Shown piece by piece: positions 1 to 4,914 of a stretch of 9,156 bases of DNA. Position 1 is the first letter of the stretch. Every line of letters starts with the position of its first letter. The notes below the pieces were generated by a model, which was not told the origin of the DNA, searched no databases, and saw only the letters and a program-made list of their open reading frames with translations. The position numbers and the translations under genes are program-made. Origin of the DNA: Eubacteriales bacterium (GTDB lineage Bacteria; Bacillota; Clostridia; Peptostreptococcales; Anaerovoracaceae); assembly GCA_028692535.1 (NCBI GenBank), contig JAQUXD010000009.1:1-9156 (forward strand), in the 5' to 3' direction.

Positions 1-353
1 GCGGCGACCTGCCGAGAGGGGTTATCGTCTACGGATACCTTCCGCTGATGAAGTTGCGGGCCTGTCCGGCTCAGGATCAGACCGGCTGCGGGCACTGCCG
101 CGGACAGCAAACCCTCCGGGATCCGAAAGGGATCACATTTACGCTGCTCTGCCGAGACAAAAAGTATTCCGAGCTTCTGAACAGTATTCCGCTCTACGTG
201 GGCGACAAGTCGATTCCCCGGTTGGATTTCCAGACCTTGTATTTTACAACGGAATCACAGGGAGAATGCCGGGACATCCTGGAAATGTACTTCGAAAGAA
301 AACCACCGGCCTTTCTCAGGACCGGTGGGCTGTACTATCGTAAGCTTTTATAA
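1..353 (+). CDS. U32 family peptidase, C-terminal part (5' truncated)
   Basis: The reading frame is open from base 3 and gives 116 residues before a TAA stop; the N-terminal bulk lies outside the window. The visible part resembles the C-terminal region of U32 (collagenase-like / YhbU-type) peptidases. It has a Y-G-Y-L-P-L-M-K-L-R-A-C-P segment, a nearby GCGHC pair, an L-x-D-P-K-G-I-T-F segment, LLNSIPLYVGDKS, and the closing T-G-G-L-Y-Y-R. U32 members are proposed proteases, or in some cases RNA-modification partners; the exact substrate cannot be told from this fragment. The ATG at 48 is an internal methionine, not the start, because family similarity continues upstream of it. The gene converges on the M20 amidohydrolase gene with only 4 bp between the two stop codons. 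Confidence 0.85.
   Translation, partial: GDLPRGVIVYGYLPLMKLRACPAQDQTGCGHCRGQQTLRDPKGITFTLLCRDKKYSELLNSIPLYVGDKSIPRLDFQTLYFTTESQGECRDILEMYFERKPPAFLRTGGLYYRKLL
295..328 (-). terminator. Intrinsic terminator of the leftward NYN-rnhB-M20 operon
   Basis: Read on the minus strand, CCACCGG (328-322) pairs with CCGGTGG (309-303). Two more GC pairs form inside after a one-base bulge, and TTTTCTTT follows directly (302-295). It lies about 30 nt past the stop codon of the M20 gene, as expected for that transcript. The T-run is present only on the minus strand, which sets the direction. The whole element sits inside the last codons of the convergent U32 gene. Confidence 0.75.
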
Positions 354-357
354 GCGG

Positions 358-1551
358 TTACTTGGCGAAATCCCGGGCGACGTCCGCCAGCAGGCGGGCG
401 TCGCTAAATATTTTCAAGGTCTGAAGGCCGATGATCTGCGCTCCTTTTGCCAGCGCTTTCCGGCCGGCGTTTCCGCCGGCGTATTCGGCGAAATCAAGGG
501 TGTGAAGCGCGGTTCCCGCCGGTGCGATCTGAAGACAAGGATGGAATGTGGGGCATACAAAGCTTACATTGCCTGCATCGGTGGAGGCGAAGATCTTGTC
601 CGGGTCTCCATTCAGCTCTAATTCTAATTCCTGATAAACTTCGGCCAGGATCTCCAGTCCGGGCTCATTTTTTTTCAGATTCGAATAAGAAGGGAAGGAG
701 GCTGTTTTCTCACAATGCGTCTGCGTCGCCAGGGCAGCGCCATTGGCGCAGTCGTCCACGAGCCGCTGCACTTCATCCGCATACTCCTTGTCCATCGCCC
801 GTACATAGAATTCGCAGCAGGCCGCTTCCGGAACGGTGTTAGGGATCTGCCCGCCTTCCCGGATAATGCCGTGGATCCGTACATCCGGCTTGACATGTTG
901 ACGCAGCATGTCGACTCCGTGGAACATCAGCTGCACTCCGTTCAGCGCATTTTTCCCTTCCCAGGGCGCCGCGGCGCCGTGTGCGGATTTTCCTTTGAAA
1001 GTATACGTATTCCCCCGTAGGGCCAGGCAGAGCGGCGCTAACAGATTACTGTCGTATAGGTGGACCATCATGGCCATATCATATCCGTCAAATACGCCGT
1101 TTTCGATCAGCGTAGCTTTCCCGCCGCCGCGCTCTTCCGCCGGAGTGCCGATCACGTGCACATCCAAATCCAAGATATCCTGCATGGGGCGCAACGCCAG
1201 TCCCGCCAACACGCTGATGGCAGCGCTAATGTTGTGTCCGCAGGCATGACCGATGTCCGGCAGCGCATCGTATTCGGCCATGATCGCCATTTTTCGCCGG
1301 TGTGTATTGCCGCCGAAAACAGCTTTGAACGCGGTGTCCAGACCACCGACGGGATGGGTCACCTGATATCCCTGGGAATCCAACAGGTCAGCGATTCGTT
1401 TGGAAGAAGCCGTTTCCCTGCCGGACACTTCCGGATGCAGAAACAGCCAGTCGCTCAGTGCTTCGGCCGAAGGTGTGTAGCGTCGTATTTCCTCCGTGAG
1501 AAGGGCACCATGCCCTTTTACTTGGGATCGATCGATTCGTTTACAGTCCAT
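358..1551 (-). CDS. M20 family metallo-amidohydrolase (M20D / PM20D2-like)
   Basis: A 397-residue protein of the M20 zinc peptidase clan, the usual length for an aminoacylase, aminobenzoyl-glutamate hydrolase or PM20D2-type dipeptidase. Visible motifs are EYDALP (93-98), GHACGHN (101-107; Cys104 and His106 as probable metal ligands), TPAEERGGG with the catalytic Glu139/Glu140 pair, His164 in MVHLYD, the dimerisation-domain KGKSAHGAAAPWEGKNA (186-202) and a late His350 in ALHTLDF. It probably hydrolyses an amide bond in an N-acyl amino acid or small dipeptide in the cytoplasm; the substrate cannot be fixed. I place the start at ATG 1551 because AGAGG lies 7 nt upstream. The frame is also open to an ATG at 1605, but that start would extend far into rnhB. 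Even from 1551 the gene overlaps rnhB by 34 bp, suggesting it is translated as the last gene of the operon. No transmembrane segment or signal peptide is seen. Confidence 0.85.
   Translation of the reverse strand: MDCKRIDRSQVKGHGALLTEEIRRYTPSAEALSDWLFLHPEVSGRETASSKRIADLLDSQGYQVTHPVGGLDTAFKAVFGGNTHRRKMAIMAEYDALPDIGHACGHNISAAISVLAGLALRPMQDILDLDVHVIGTPAEERGGGKATLIENGVFDGYDMAMMVHLYDSNLLAPLCLALRGNTYTFKGKSAHGAAAPWEGKNALNGVQLMFHGVDMLRQHVKPDVRIHGIIREGGQIPNTVPEAACCEFYVRAMDKEYADEVQRLVDDCANGAALATQTHCEKTASFPSYSNLKKNEPGLEILAEVYQELELELNGDPDKIFASTDAGNVSFVCPTFHPCLQIAPAGTALHTLDFAEYAGGNAGRKALAKGAQIIGLQTLKIFSDARLLADVARDFAK
377..414 (+). terminator. Intrinsic terminator for the U32 gene, inside the M20 coding end
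   Basis: GCGACGTCCGCC (377-388) and GGCGGGCGTCGC (393-404) form a 12-bp stem with one U-G wobble and an AGCA loop, followed by the U-rich tail TAAATATTTT (405-414). It begins 24 nt after the U32 stop codon. The minus-strand side has no T-run, so it should act only on plus-strand transcription. It overlaps the codons for the last residues of the M20 protein, so the stem may partly reflect coding constraint; the tail is interrupted by A residues. Confidence 0.6.
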
Positions 1552-2201
1552 TGATTGCCTCTTTCCATATATTTTTGAAGAAAGCTTCTGCGGTGGATCG
1601 GGCAAAGGCCTTGCCGTTCCAGTCCTTCGAAATGCGCCCGAGTGCCGTAACCCTTGTTGCGGTCAAAGGCATATCCGGGATAGGCGATGTGGTATTCTTG
1701 CATTCTGGCGTCTCGGGCGACTTTAGCCAGGATTGACGCTGCAGCGATGCTCACGGAAAGGCTGTCGCCCCGGATGATGGCTGTCTGCGGAAGATCCAGC
1801 TCCGGCAGGCTCAGCGCGTCGACGAGTACGTGCTGCGGTCGGACCGGAAGTCCTTGCAACGCCAAGATCATGGCTTCTTTCGTGGCCTGCAGAATATTGA
1901 TCCGGTCGATCCGCTCGCTGTCGCACCATCCAATGGCCCAGCAGATCGCCTCCCGGCGGATCTCTGATGCCAGCGATTCTCTTCGGGAGGCGCTCAGTTT
2001 CTTGGAATCGTCGATCCCCAGGATGCCGCAGTTCGGAGGAAGGATCACCGCGGCAGCGGCGACAGGACCGGCCAGAGGACCTCTGCCCACTTCATCCACG
2101 CCTGCAATCAAAGAAACGCCCGTATCTTGCAGCGCTTCTTCGTAACGGCGCATTTCCAGACGCCGCTGTCGGAGTTTTTGGTTCCGCTTCTCGTTGGTCA
2201 T
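1518..2201 (-). CDS. rnhB: Ribonuclease HII
   Basis: A 227-residue RNase HII, typical length. It cleaves the RNA strand of RNA-DNA hybrids and starts removal of single ribonucleotides misincorporated in DNA. The four acidic active-site residues are visible: Asp36 and Glu37 in GVDEVGRGPLAGP, Asp128 in VLVDALSLPE and Asp146 in IIRGDSLSVS. These are followed by the family segment SIAAASILAKVARD (151-164) and the late GYGTRAHFEGL. The DDSKKLS segment (64-70) is also standard. The ATG start is only 1 nt downstream of the NYN gene stop (TGA-G-ATG), so translation is probably coupled to the upstream gene. Its 3' end overlaps the M20 gene by 34 bp. The N-terminal 20 residues are strongly basic, as often seen in this family. 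Confidence 0.97.
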   Translation of the reverse strand: MTNEKRNQKLRQRRLEMRRYEEALQDTGVSLIAGVDEVGRGPLAGPVAAAAVILPPNCGILGIDDSKKLSASRRESLASEIRREAICWAIGWCDSERIDRINILQATKEAMILALQGLPVRPQHVLVDALSLPELDLPQTAIIRGDSLSVSIAAASILAKVARDARMQEYHIAYPGYAFDRNKGYGTRAHFEGLERQGLCPIHRRSFLQKYMERGNQWTVNESIDPK

Positions 2202-2202
2202 C

Positions 2203-3108
2203 TCATTCTCGGTCAGGCTGCAATTCCCGGAGGAATACCTGCCGGACGCTTGAGTTTTCGTTGCGGATCGACTTCATTTCGAAGCCTTTCAGTGATTTCA
2301 GGAAAGGCGTCAGCTTTGGGAATCCGTAGTTTCTGACATCGAAATCCGGATATCGCTTCAGCAGCCGATTGCCAAGATCGCTGATGGAGACCCAGCCGTC
2401 TTCGTCGGAGTTTTCTGCGATGATGGTTGCAATGGCCGTCCGGATGGTTTCCAAACTGGTCACTTCGGCCACGGGGAAGTCATCCTCTTCTTCGATGGGA
2501 ACGATTCCTACGTCCTGAGCTTTGAATTTACCGCCCTTCAGATCTTGTTCCGCCTTGACCGGCGTTTTGACCTTGCTGGCAGATTTGGACGGCGCCGGCT
2601 TGCTCGATTTCTGCGGGGCCGGTTTTGATCTGGACGCGCTTTTACCTTTGTCGGAACCCATATCCGCTCCGCCTGAAAGGATATCCAGATACTTAAACTT
2701 GTTGCAGGCGGATATAAACGCTTTGGGCGTTTTCTTTTCGCCCATGCCTACGACCATCATGCCGGATTCTCTGAGTCTGGAGGCCAGTCGGGTAAAATCG
2801 CTGTCGCTGGTAACAAGGCAGAAACCTTCCACATTGCCTGAGTACAAGATATCCATAGCGTCGATGATCATGGCAGAGTCCGTGGCGTTTTTTCCCGTCG
2901 TATACCCGTATTGCTGGATCGGTGTAACCGAATGCTCCAGCAATACTCTTTTCCATGGTGCCAGCGCGGGCTTGGTCCAGTCGCCGTAGATCCTTTTGTA
3001 AGTGGCTTCGCCGTCGTTGGAGATTTCGTCGAGTATGATTTTAATGTATTTATCCGAGATGTTGTCCGCGTCGATCAGGACTGCGAACCTTCGATCGCTG
3101 GTTGCCAT
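2203..3108 (-). CDS. NYN (PIN-like) domain protein with C-terminal LOTUS/OST-HTH domain
   Basis: A 301-residue protein in three parts. Residues 7-145 are a NYN/LabA-like PIN-fold domain, with AVLIDADN (Asp13, Asp15), the NATDSAMIIDAMD segment (Asp77, Asp83) and LVTSDSDF (Asp102, Asp104); these acidic residues are the expected metal-binding nuclease site. Residues about 150-185 are a basic Lys/Ser/Pro-rich linker. Residues about 218-296 look like a LOTUS/OST-HTH winged-helix domain (TIRTAIATII, WVSISDLGNRLLKRYPDFDVRNYGFPKLTPFLKSL region), a fold known to bind RNA. By family knowledge it is a candidate endoribonuclease or RNA-processing factor; its target is unknown. The start is firm: AAAGGAGG lies a few bases before the ATG. 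It is the first gene of an operon with rnhB and the M20 gene. Confidence 0.88.
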   Translation of the reverse strand: MATSDRRFAVLIDADNISDKYIKIILDEISNDGEATYKRIYGDWTKPALAPWKRVLLEHSVTPIQQYGYTTGKNATDSAMIIDAMDILYSGNVEGFCLVTSDSDFTRLASRLRESGMMVVGMGEKKTPKAFISACNKFKYLDILSGGADMGSDKGKSASRSKPAPQKSSKPAPSKSASKVKTPVKAEQDLKGGKFKAQDVGIVPIEEEDDFPVAEVTSLETIRTAIATIIAENSDEDGWVSISDLGNRLLKRYPDFDVRNYGFPKLTPFLKSLKGFEMKSIRNENSSVRQVFLRELQPDRE

Positions 3109-3144
3109 AGTTCCTCCTTTGGAAGCTGCATTTTCGATGAAAAT

Positions 3145-3173
3145 ATGATATCACGATTGCCTGCGGAATGCAA
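3145..3173 (-). promoter_or_regulatory. Promoter of the NYN-rnhB-M20 operon
   Basis: On the minus strand, -35 TTGCAT (3173-3168) and -10 TATCAT (3150-3145) are separated by exactly 17 bp. The predicted start of transcription lies about 30 nt upstream of the NYN start codon, leaving room for its strong AAAGGAGG site. The -10 matches consensus in five of six bases; the -35 matches mainly in TTG. It is arranged back to back with the plus-strand promoter at 3188-3215. Confidence 0.6.
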
Positions 3174-3187
3174 AATAAAGCACTGCC

Positions 3188-3215
3188 TTTACATGCCGGA
3201 GCGCCATGTTATAAT
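3188..3215 (+). promoter_or_regulatory. Strong promoter of the DUF2284-GNAT gene
   Basis: -35 TTTACA (3188-3193), 16-bp spacer, consensus -10 TATAAT (3210-3215), preceded by TG one base upstream (extended -10). Transcription should start near 3221-3224, directly before the ATG at 3225. This also shows that the upstream in-frame ATG at 3168 cannot be the translation start for this transcript. Confidence 0.75.
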
Positions 3216-3224
3216 CTAAATGCC

Positions 3225-4256
3225 ATGAAAAAAGATATGATGTACAGATCCACAGTGCCGATTCGGGAAATGTCAGAGCGCTATCTGGAGCCGGATCGTT
3301 TTGAGGAATCCTGCCGCAGCTGCGAAAACTACGGCTGCAACCCGGGGTGTCCGCCCCATGATTTTGACGTGCCCGGGTTCTGGAGGCGATATGCGTATCT
3401 GGATCTATACGCGCTGTCCATTCCCGTCTCATCTTCTTGGGAAGAAGGGGAGCGGGAGCTTTCGGATCAGCTGCTGACGATGGAGAGTGTCGTTCCCGGC
3501 AGCCTGGCGCTTCTGCCCGGGAGCAGCGGGAGCCCCCGCGCCGACGGCCTGCGTTACAGCATCCAGTCTTTGGGTGGCAATGTGGAAAAACTCTGTCGGG
3601 AGCGACTTGGCCTGTCGCTGCAGTGGGCCGGGAGCGAAGCTTTGTCCGGCCGGCTTGCCGTGGTGGGCGGATTGCTCAGGAGCACAGGAGGATCAACTAT
3701 GAGACCCATTGAAACGAAGGATCTGATCATTCGGGCGTCCTCAGAAGAAGATGTATGCCTGTTCAGTGAATGGGAAGCCACGGATGCCGTAAAAGCTTAT
3801 TTCAGCATCGGGGAGGATCAGACGGCCCGGAGGGTGGAGCAGATCTTCCGCGAGGATCTGCAGAATGAAGAAAGAAAGCAATACACCATCGTTTCCAAAT
3901 GCTCCGGAGAACCGGTGGGGCGCATTGTTCTAAACGACTTTCAGCCGGGCTGGAAAGTGGAGATCTTTCGCATCTACATCGGGGATCCCGAAAAACGAGG
4001 CAGGGGATTCGGACGCCAGGCGATGGAGGCAATCCTGAAAAAAAGCTTTGAAGAATGGGGGATGGAAAGAGTCTACCTGGATCATTATACGGGAAATCCC
4101 GCGGGCAGGCTGTATTTGGATTTGGGCTTCCGCTACGAAGGCCTGCTGAGAAAGAACTGCAGAAAGAACGGACAGCTTTACGATGTTCATCTGATGTCAA
4201 TGCTTCGCGCGGAATATGAAGCGGCAAAAGCAGGGTACGGAGAGATCATCCTTTAA
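3225..4256 (+). CDS. DUF2284-like Cys-rich domain joined to a GNAT N-acetyltransferase
   Basis: A 343-residue ORF with two domains. Residues 7-152 resemble DUF2284, a putative metal-binding family, with four cysteines spaced C-x2-C-x4-C-x3-C (Cys30, 33, 38, 42) ending in CPP, and the late segment LRYSIQSLGGNV. Residues 159-343 are a GNAT domain of the RimJ/RimL type: TKDLIIRAS at its start, acetyl-CoA-binding RGRGFG inside IYIGDPEKRGRGFGRQAM, NPAGRLYLDLGF and YEGLLRKN. It probably transfers an acetyl group from acetyl-CoA to an amine of a protein or small molecule; the substrate is unknown. I start at ATG 3225, which sits at the predicted transcription start with no Shine-Dalgarno site; ATG 3237 and 3240 are alternatives. 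A strong internal ribosome site precedes Met159, so the GNAT part may also be made alone (3699-4256, 185 residues). Its 3' end overlaps crcB by 11 bp tail to tail. Confidence 0.75.
   Translation: MKKDMMYRSTVPIREMSERYLEPDRFEESCRSCENYGCNPGCPPHDFDVPGFWRRYAYLDLYALSIPVSSSWEEGERELSDQLLTMESVVPGSLALLPGSSGSPRADGLRYSIQSLGGNVEKLCRERLGLSLQWAGSEALSGRLAVVGGLLRSTGGSTMRPIETKDLIIRASSEEDVCLFSEWEATDAVKAYFSIGEDQTARRVEQIFREDLQNEERKQYTIVSKCSGEPVGRIVLNDFQPGWKVEIFRIYIGDPEKRGRGFGRQAMEAILKKSFEEWGMERVYLDHYTGNPAGRLYLDLGFRYEGLLRKNCRKNGQLYDVHLMSMLRAEYEAAKAGYGEIIL
3686..3701 (+). promoter_or_regulatory. Internal ribosome binding site and ATG for the GNAT domain
   Basis: AGGAGG (3686-3691), then 7 nt, then ATG (3699-3701), in frame with the upstream DUF2284-like coding sequence. 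The spacing and strength are ideal, and the ATG falls exactly where GNAT homology begins. It is a better start signal than the one at the head of the ORF. The site is coded as a Gly-Gly within a short linker. Confidence 0.7.
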
Positions 4257-4620
4257 CGGATCTGACAAGCGCTCTGCCCAAGATCACACCCGCCAGACAC
4301 AGGCCGATGCTCAGGGCAATATACAAATAAGCCGTGTTGCTCCGGCCGTTTTCAAAAAGCATGACCGTTTCCAGCCCGAACGCGGAGAAGGCTGTGAATC
4401 CTCCGCAAAAGCCCATTTCCAGAAAAAACATCCGATTGCTGCTCAGAGGCGGATATTCTCCGGTCATTTCCGTCAGGATTCCGACGATCATGGCCCCGGC
4501 AAAATTGATCAGAAGCGTTTTGATCGGGAATGCGCCGATGCTGAGCGGTGTTTGCATTACGAGATAGCGGGCTGCGGCGCCGAGAAAGCCGCCTGCGCCC
4601 ACCAGAAGACATTGTGTCAT
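4246..4620 (-). CDS. crcB: CrcB/Fluc fluoride ion channel
   Basis: A 124-residue membrane protein of the CrcB (Fluc) family, which exports fluoride as a dual-topology dimer in the plasma membrane. Four hydrophobic segments are seen at about 5-22, 32-52, 66-88 and 98-118. The family signatures are GGFLGAAARY (10-19), Asn39 in LLINFAGA, and GFCGGFTAFSAF (70-81), which holds the pore phenylalanines and central sodium site. The gene is single in this window, whereas some Firmicutes carry two copies for a heterodimer. The start is supported by AAAGGA about 10 nt upstream. It has its own promoter (4689-4717), but no fluoride riboswitch consensus is visible in the leader. The stop codon lies inside the last codons of the convergent acetyltransferase gene. 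Confidence 0.95.
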   Translation of the reverse strand: MTQCLLVGAGGFLGAAARYLVMQTPLSIGAFPIKTLLINFAGAMIVGILTEMTGEYPPLSSNRMFFLEMGFCGGFTAFSAFGLETVMLFENGRSNTAYLYIALSIGLCLAGVILGRALVRSVKG

Positions 4621-4647
4621 TTCTGGTATCCTTTCTTATCTTTTGAA

Positions 4648-4669
4648 CGTCCGGATGCGATTTCGGACG
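4648..4669 (-). other. Small hairpin in the crcB leader
   Basis: CGTCCG and CGGACG pair across a 10-nt loop within the predicted 5' leader of crcB. No T-run follows, so it is not a terminator. It lacks the conserved parts of the fluoride riboswitch. Its role is unclear, and a 6-bp stem could occur by chance. Confidence 0.3.
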
Positions 4670-4688
4670 ATGTTGTTTGACCGCACCC

Positions 4689-4717
4689 ATTATATGCAAA
4701 ATATGTCCCGTATGCAA
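4689..4717 (-). promoter_or_regulatory. Promoter of crcB
   Basis: On the minus strand, -35 TTGCAT (4717-4712), 17-bp spacer, consensus -10 TATAAT (4694-4689). Transcription should start near 4682, giving a leader of about 60 nt before crcB. The -35 and the first six spacer bases (TTGCATACGGGA) are identical to those of the mraZ promoter on the other strand. Confidence 0.75.
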
Positions 4718-4729
4718 CGGCTAATGAGC

Positions 4730-4760
4730 GCCCTGTTTCGACAGGGCTTATTTTGTTTTT
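4730..4760 (+). terminator. Intrinsic terminator upstream of mraZ
   Basis: GCCCTGT (4730-4736) pairs with ACAGGGC (4741-4747) across a TTCG loop, followed by TTATTTTGTTTTT (4748-4760). The T-run is on the plus strand only. The nearest plus-strand gene upstream is the DUF2284-GNAT gene, whose stop is about 470 bases away with crcB lying antisense between them. The terminator therefore seems to end that long transcript, or to insulate the dcw operon. Confidence 0.85.
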
Positions 4761-4779
4761 GCTTGGATTTTGAAGGAAC

Positions 4780-4815
4780 GGGACCGGTGGAGGGAGTAGT
4801 GGGCAGCAGGTAGGG
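4780..4815 (+). other. G-rich tract with four GGG runs upstream of mraZ
   Basis: Four GGG runs (4780-4782, 4792-4794, 4801-4803, 4813-4815) are separated by 9, 6 and 9 bases, with further GTGG words at 4787, 4799 and 4820. It lies between the terminator and the mraZ promoter. It could form a G-quadruplex or hold extra MraZ-type GTGG sites; neither is proven. Nothing else recognisable is found between 4765 and 4853. Confidence 0.35.
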
Positions 4816-4853
4816 ATTAGTGGTGTATTTGCCCATTTTTCTTTAAAAATTAC

Positions 4854-4882
4854 TTGCATACGGGAGTAAAGTGGTTTATAGT
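4854..4882 (+). promoter_or_regulatory. Promoter of the mraZ (dcw) operon
   Basis: -35 TTGCAT (4854-4859), 17-bp spacer, -10 TATAGT (4877-4882). Transcription should start near 4889, about 26 nt before the TTG start codon of mraZ. No other good promoter is seen before rsmH, so it probably drives the whole cluster. It is overlapped by repeats that look like MraZ-binding boxes. Confidence 0.7.
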
Positions 4883-4884
4883 GG
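4860..4884 (+). promoter_or_regulatory. Putative MraZ operator: three boxes at 10-bp period
   Basis: ACGGG (4860-4864), AGTGG (4870-4874) and AGTGG (4880-4884) are separated by 5 bp each, giving one box per helical turn. MraZ proteins are known to bind short G-rich direct repeats with this kind of spacing in front of their own operon. The boxes cover the spacer and the -10, so binding would block RNA polymerase. Assignment rests on pattern and position only. Confidence 0.6.
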
Positions 4885-4914
4885 AGTTAATAAAAGCAAC
4901 TGGGGGATCCTGTC

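Noticed and set aside
1060..1554. Plus-strand open frames opposite the M20 amidohydrolase gene
   Set aside because: The minus strand has the full M20 motif set; the plus frames show no conserved domain.
3168..3224. Upstream ATG extending the DUF2284-GNAT ORF by 19 codons
   Set aside because: It lies upstream of the -35 of the only good promoter and has no ribosome binding site.
4216..4680. 154-codon plus-strand open frame across crcB
   Set aside because: Antisense to crcB, which has all its family signatures; the frame has a Gln/Arg/Lys-rich sequence without domain features.
4617..4859. 80-codon minus-strand open frame in the crcB-mraZ intergenic region
   Set aside because: It covers the promoter, terminator and operator elements, has no recognisable domain and no ribosome site of note.
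4706..4865. Inverted 12-bp repeat as ends of a small mobile element
   Set aside because: The repeats coincide with promoter -35 regions, there is no flanking target duplication that I can see, and the interior has a terminator rather than element-like sequence.
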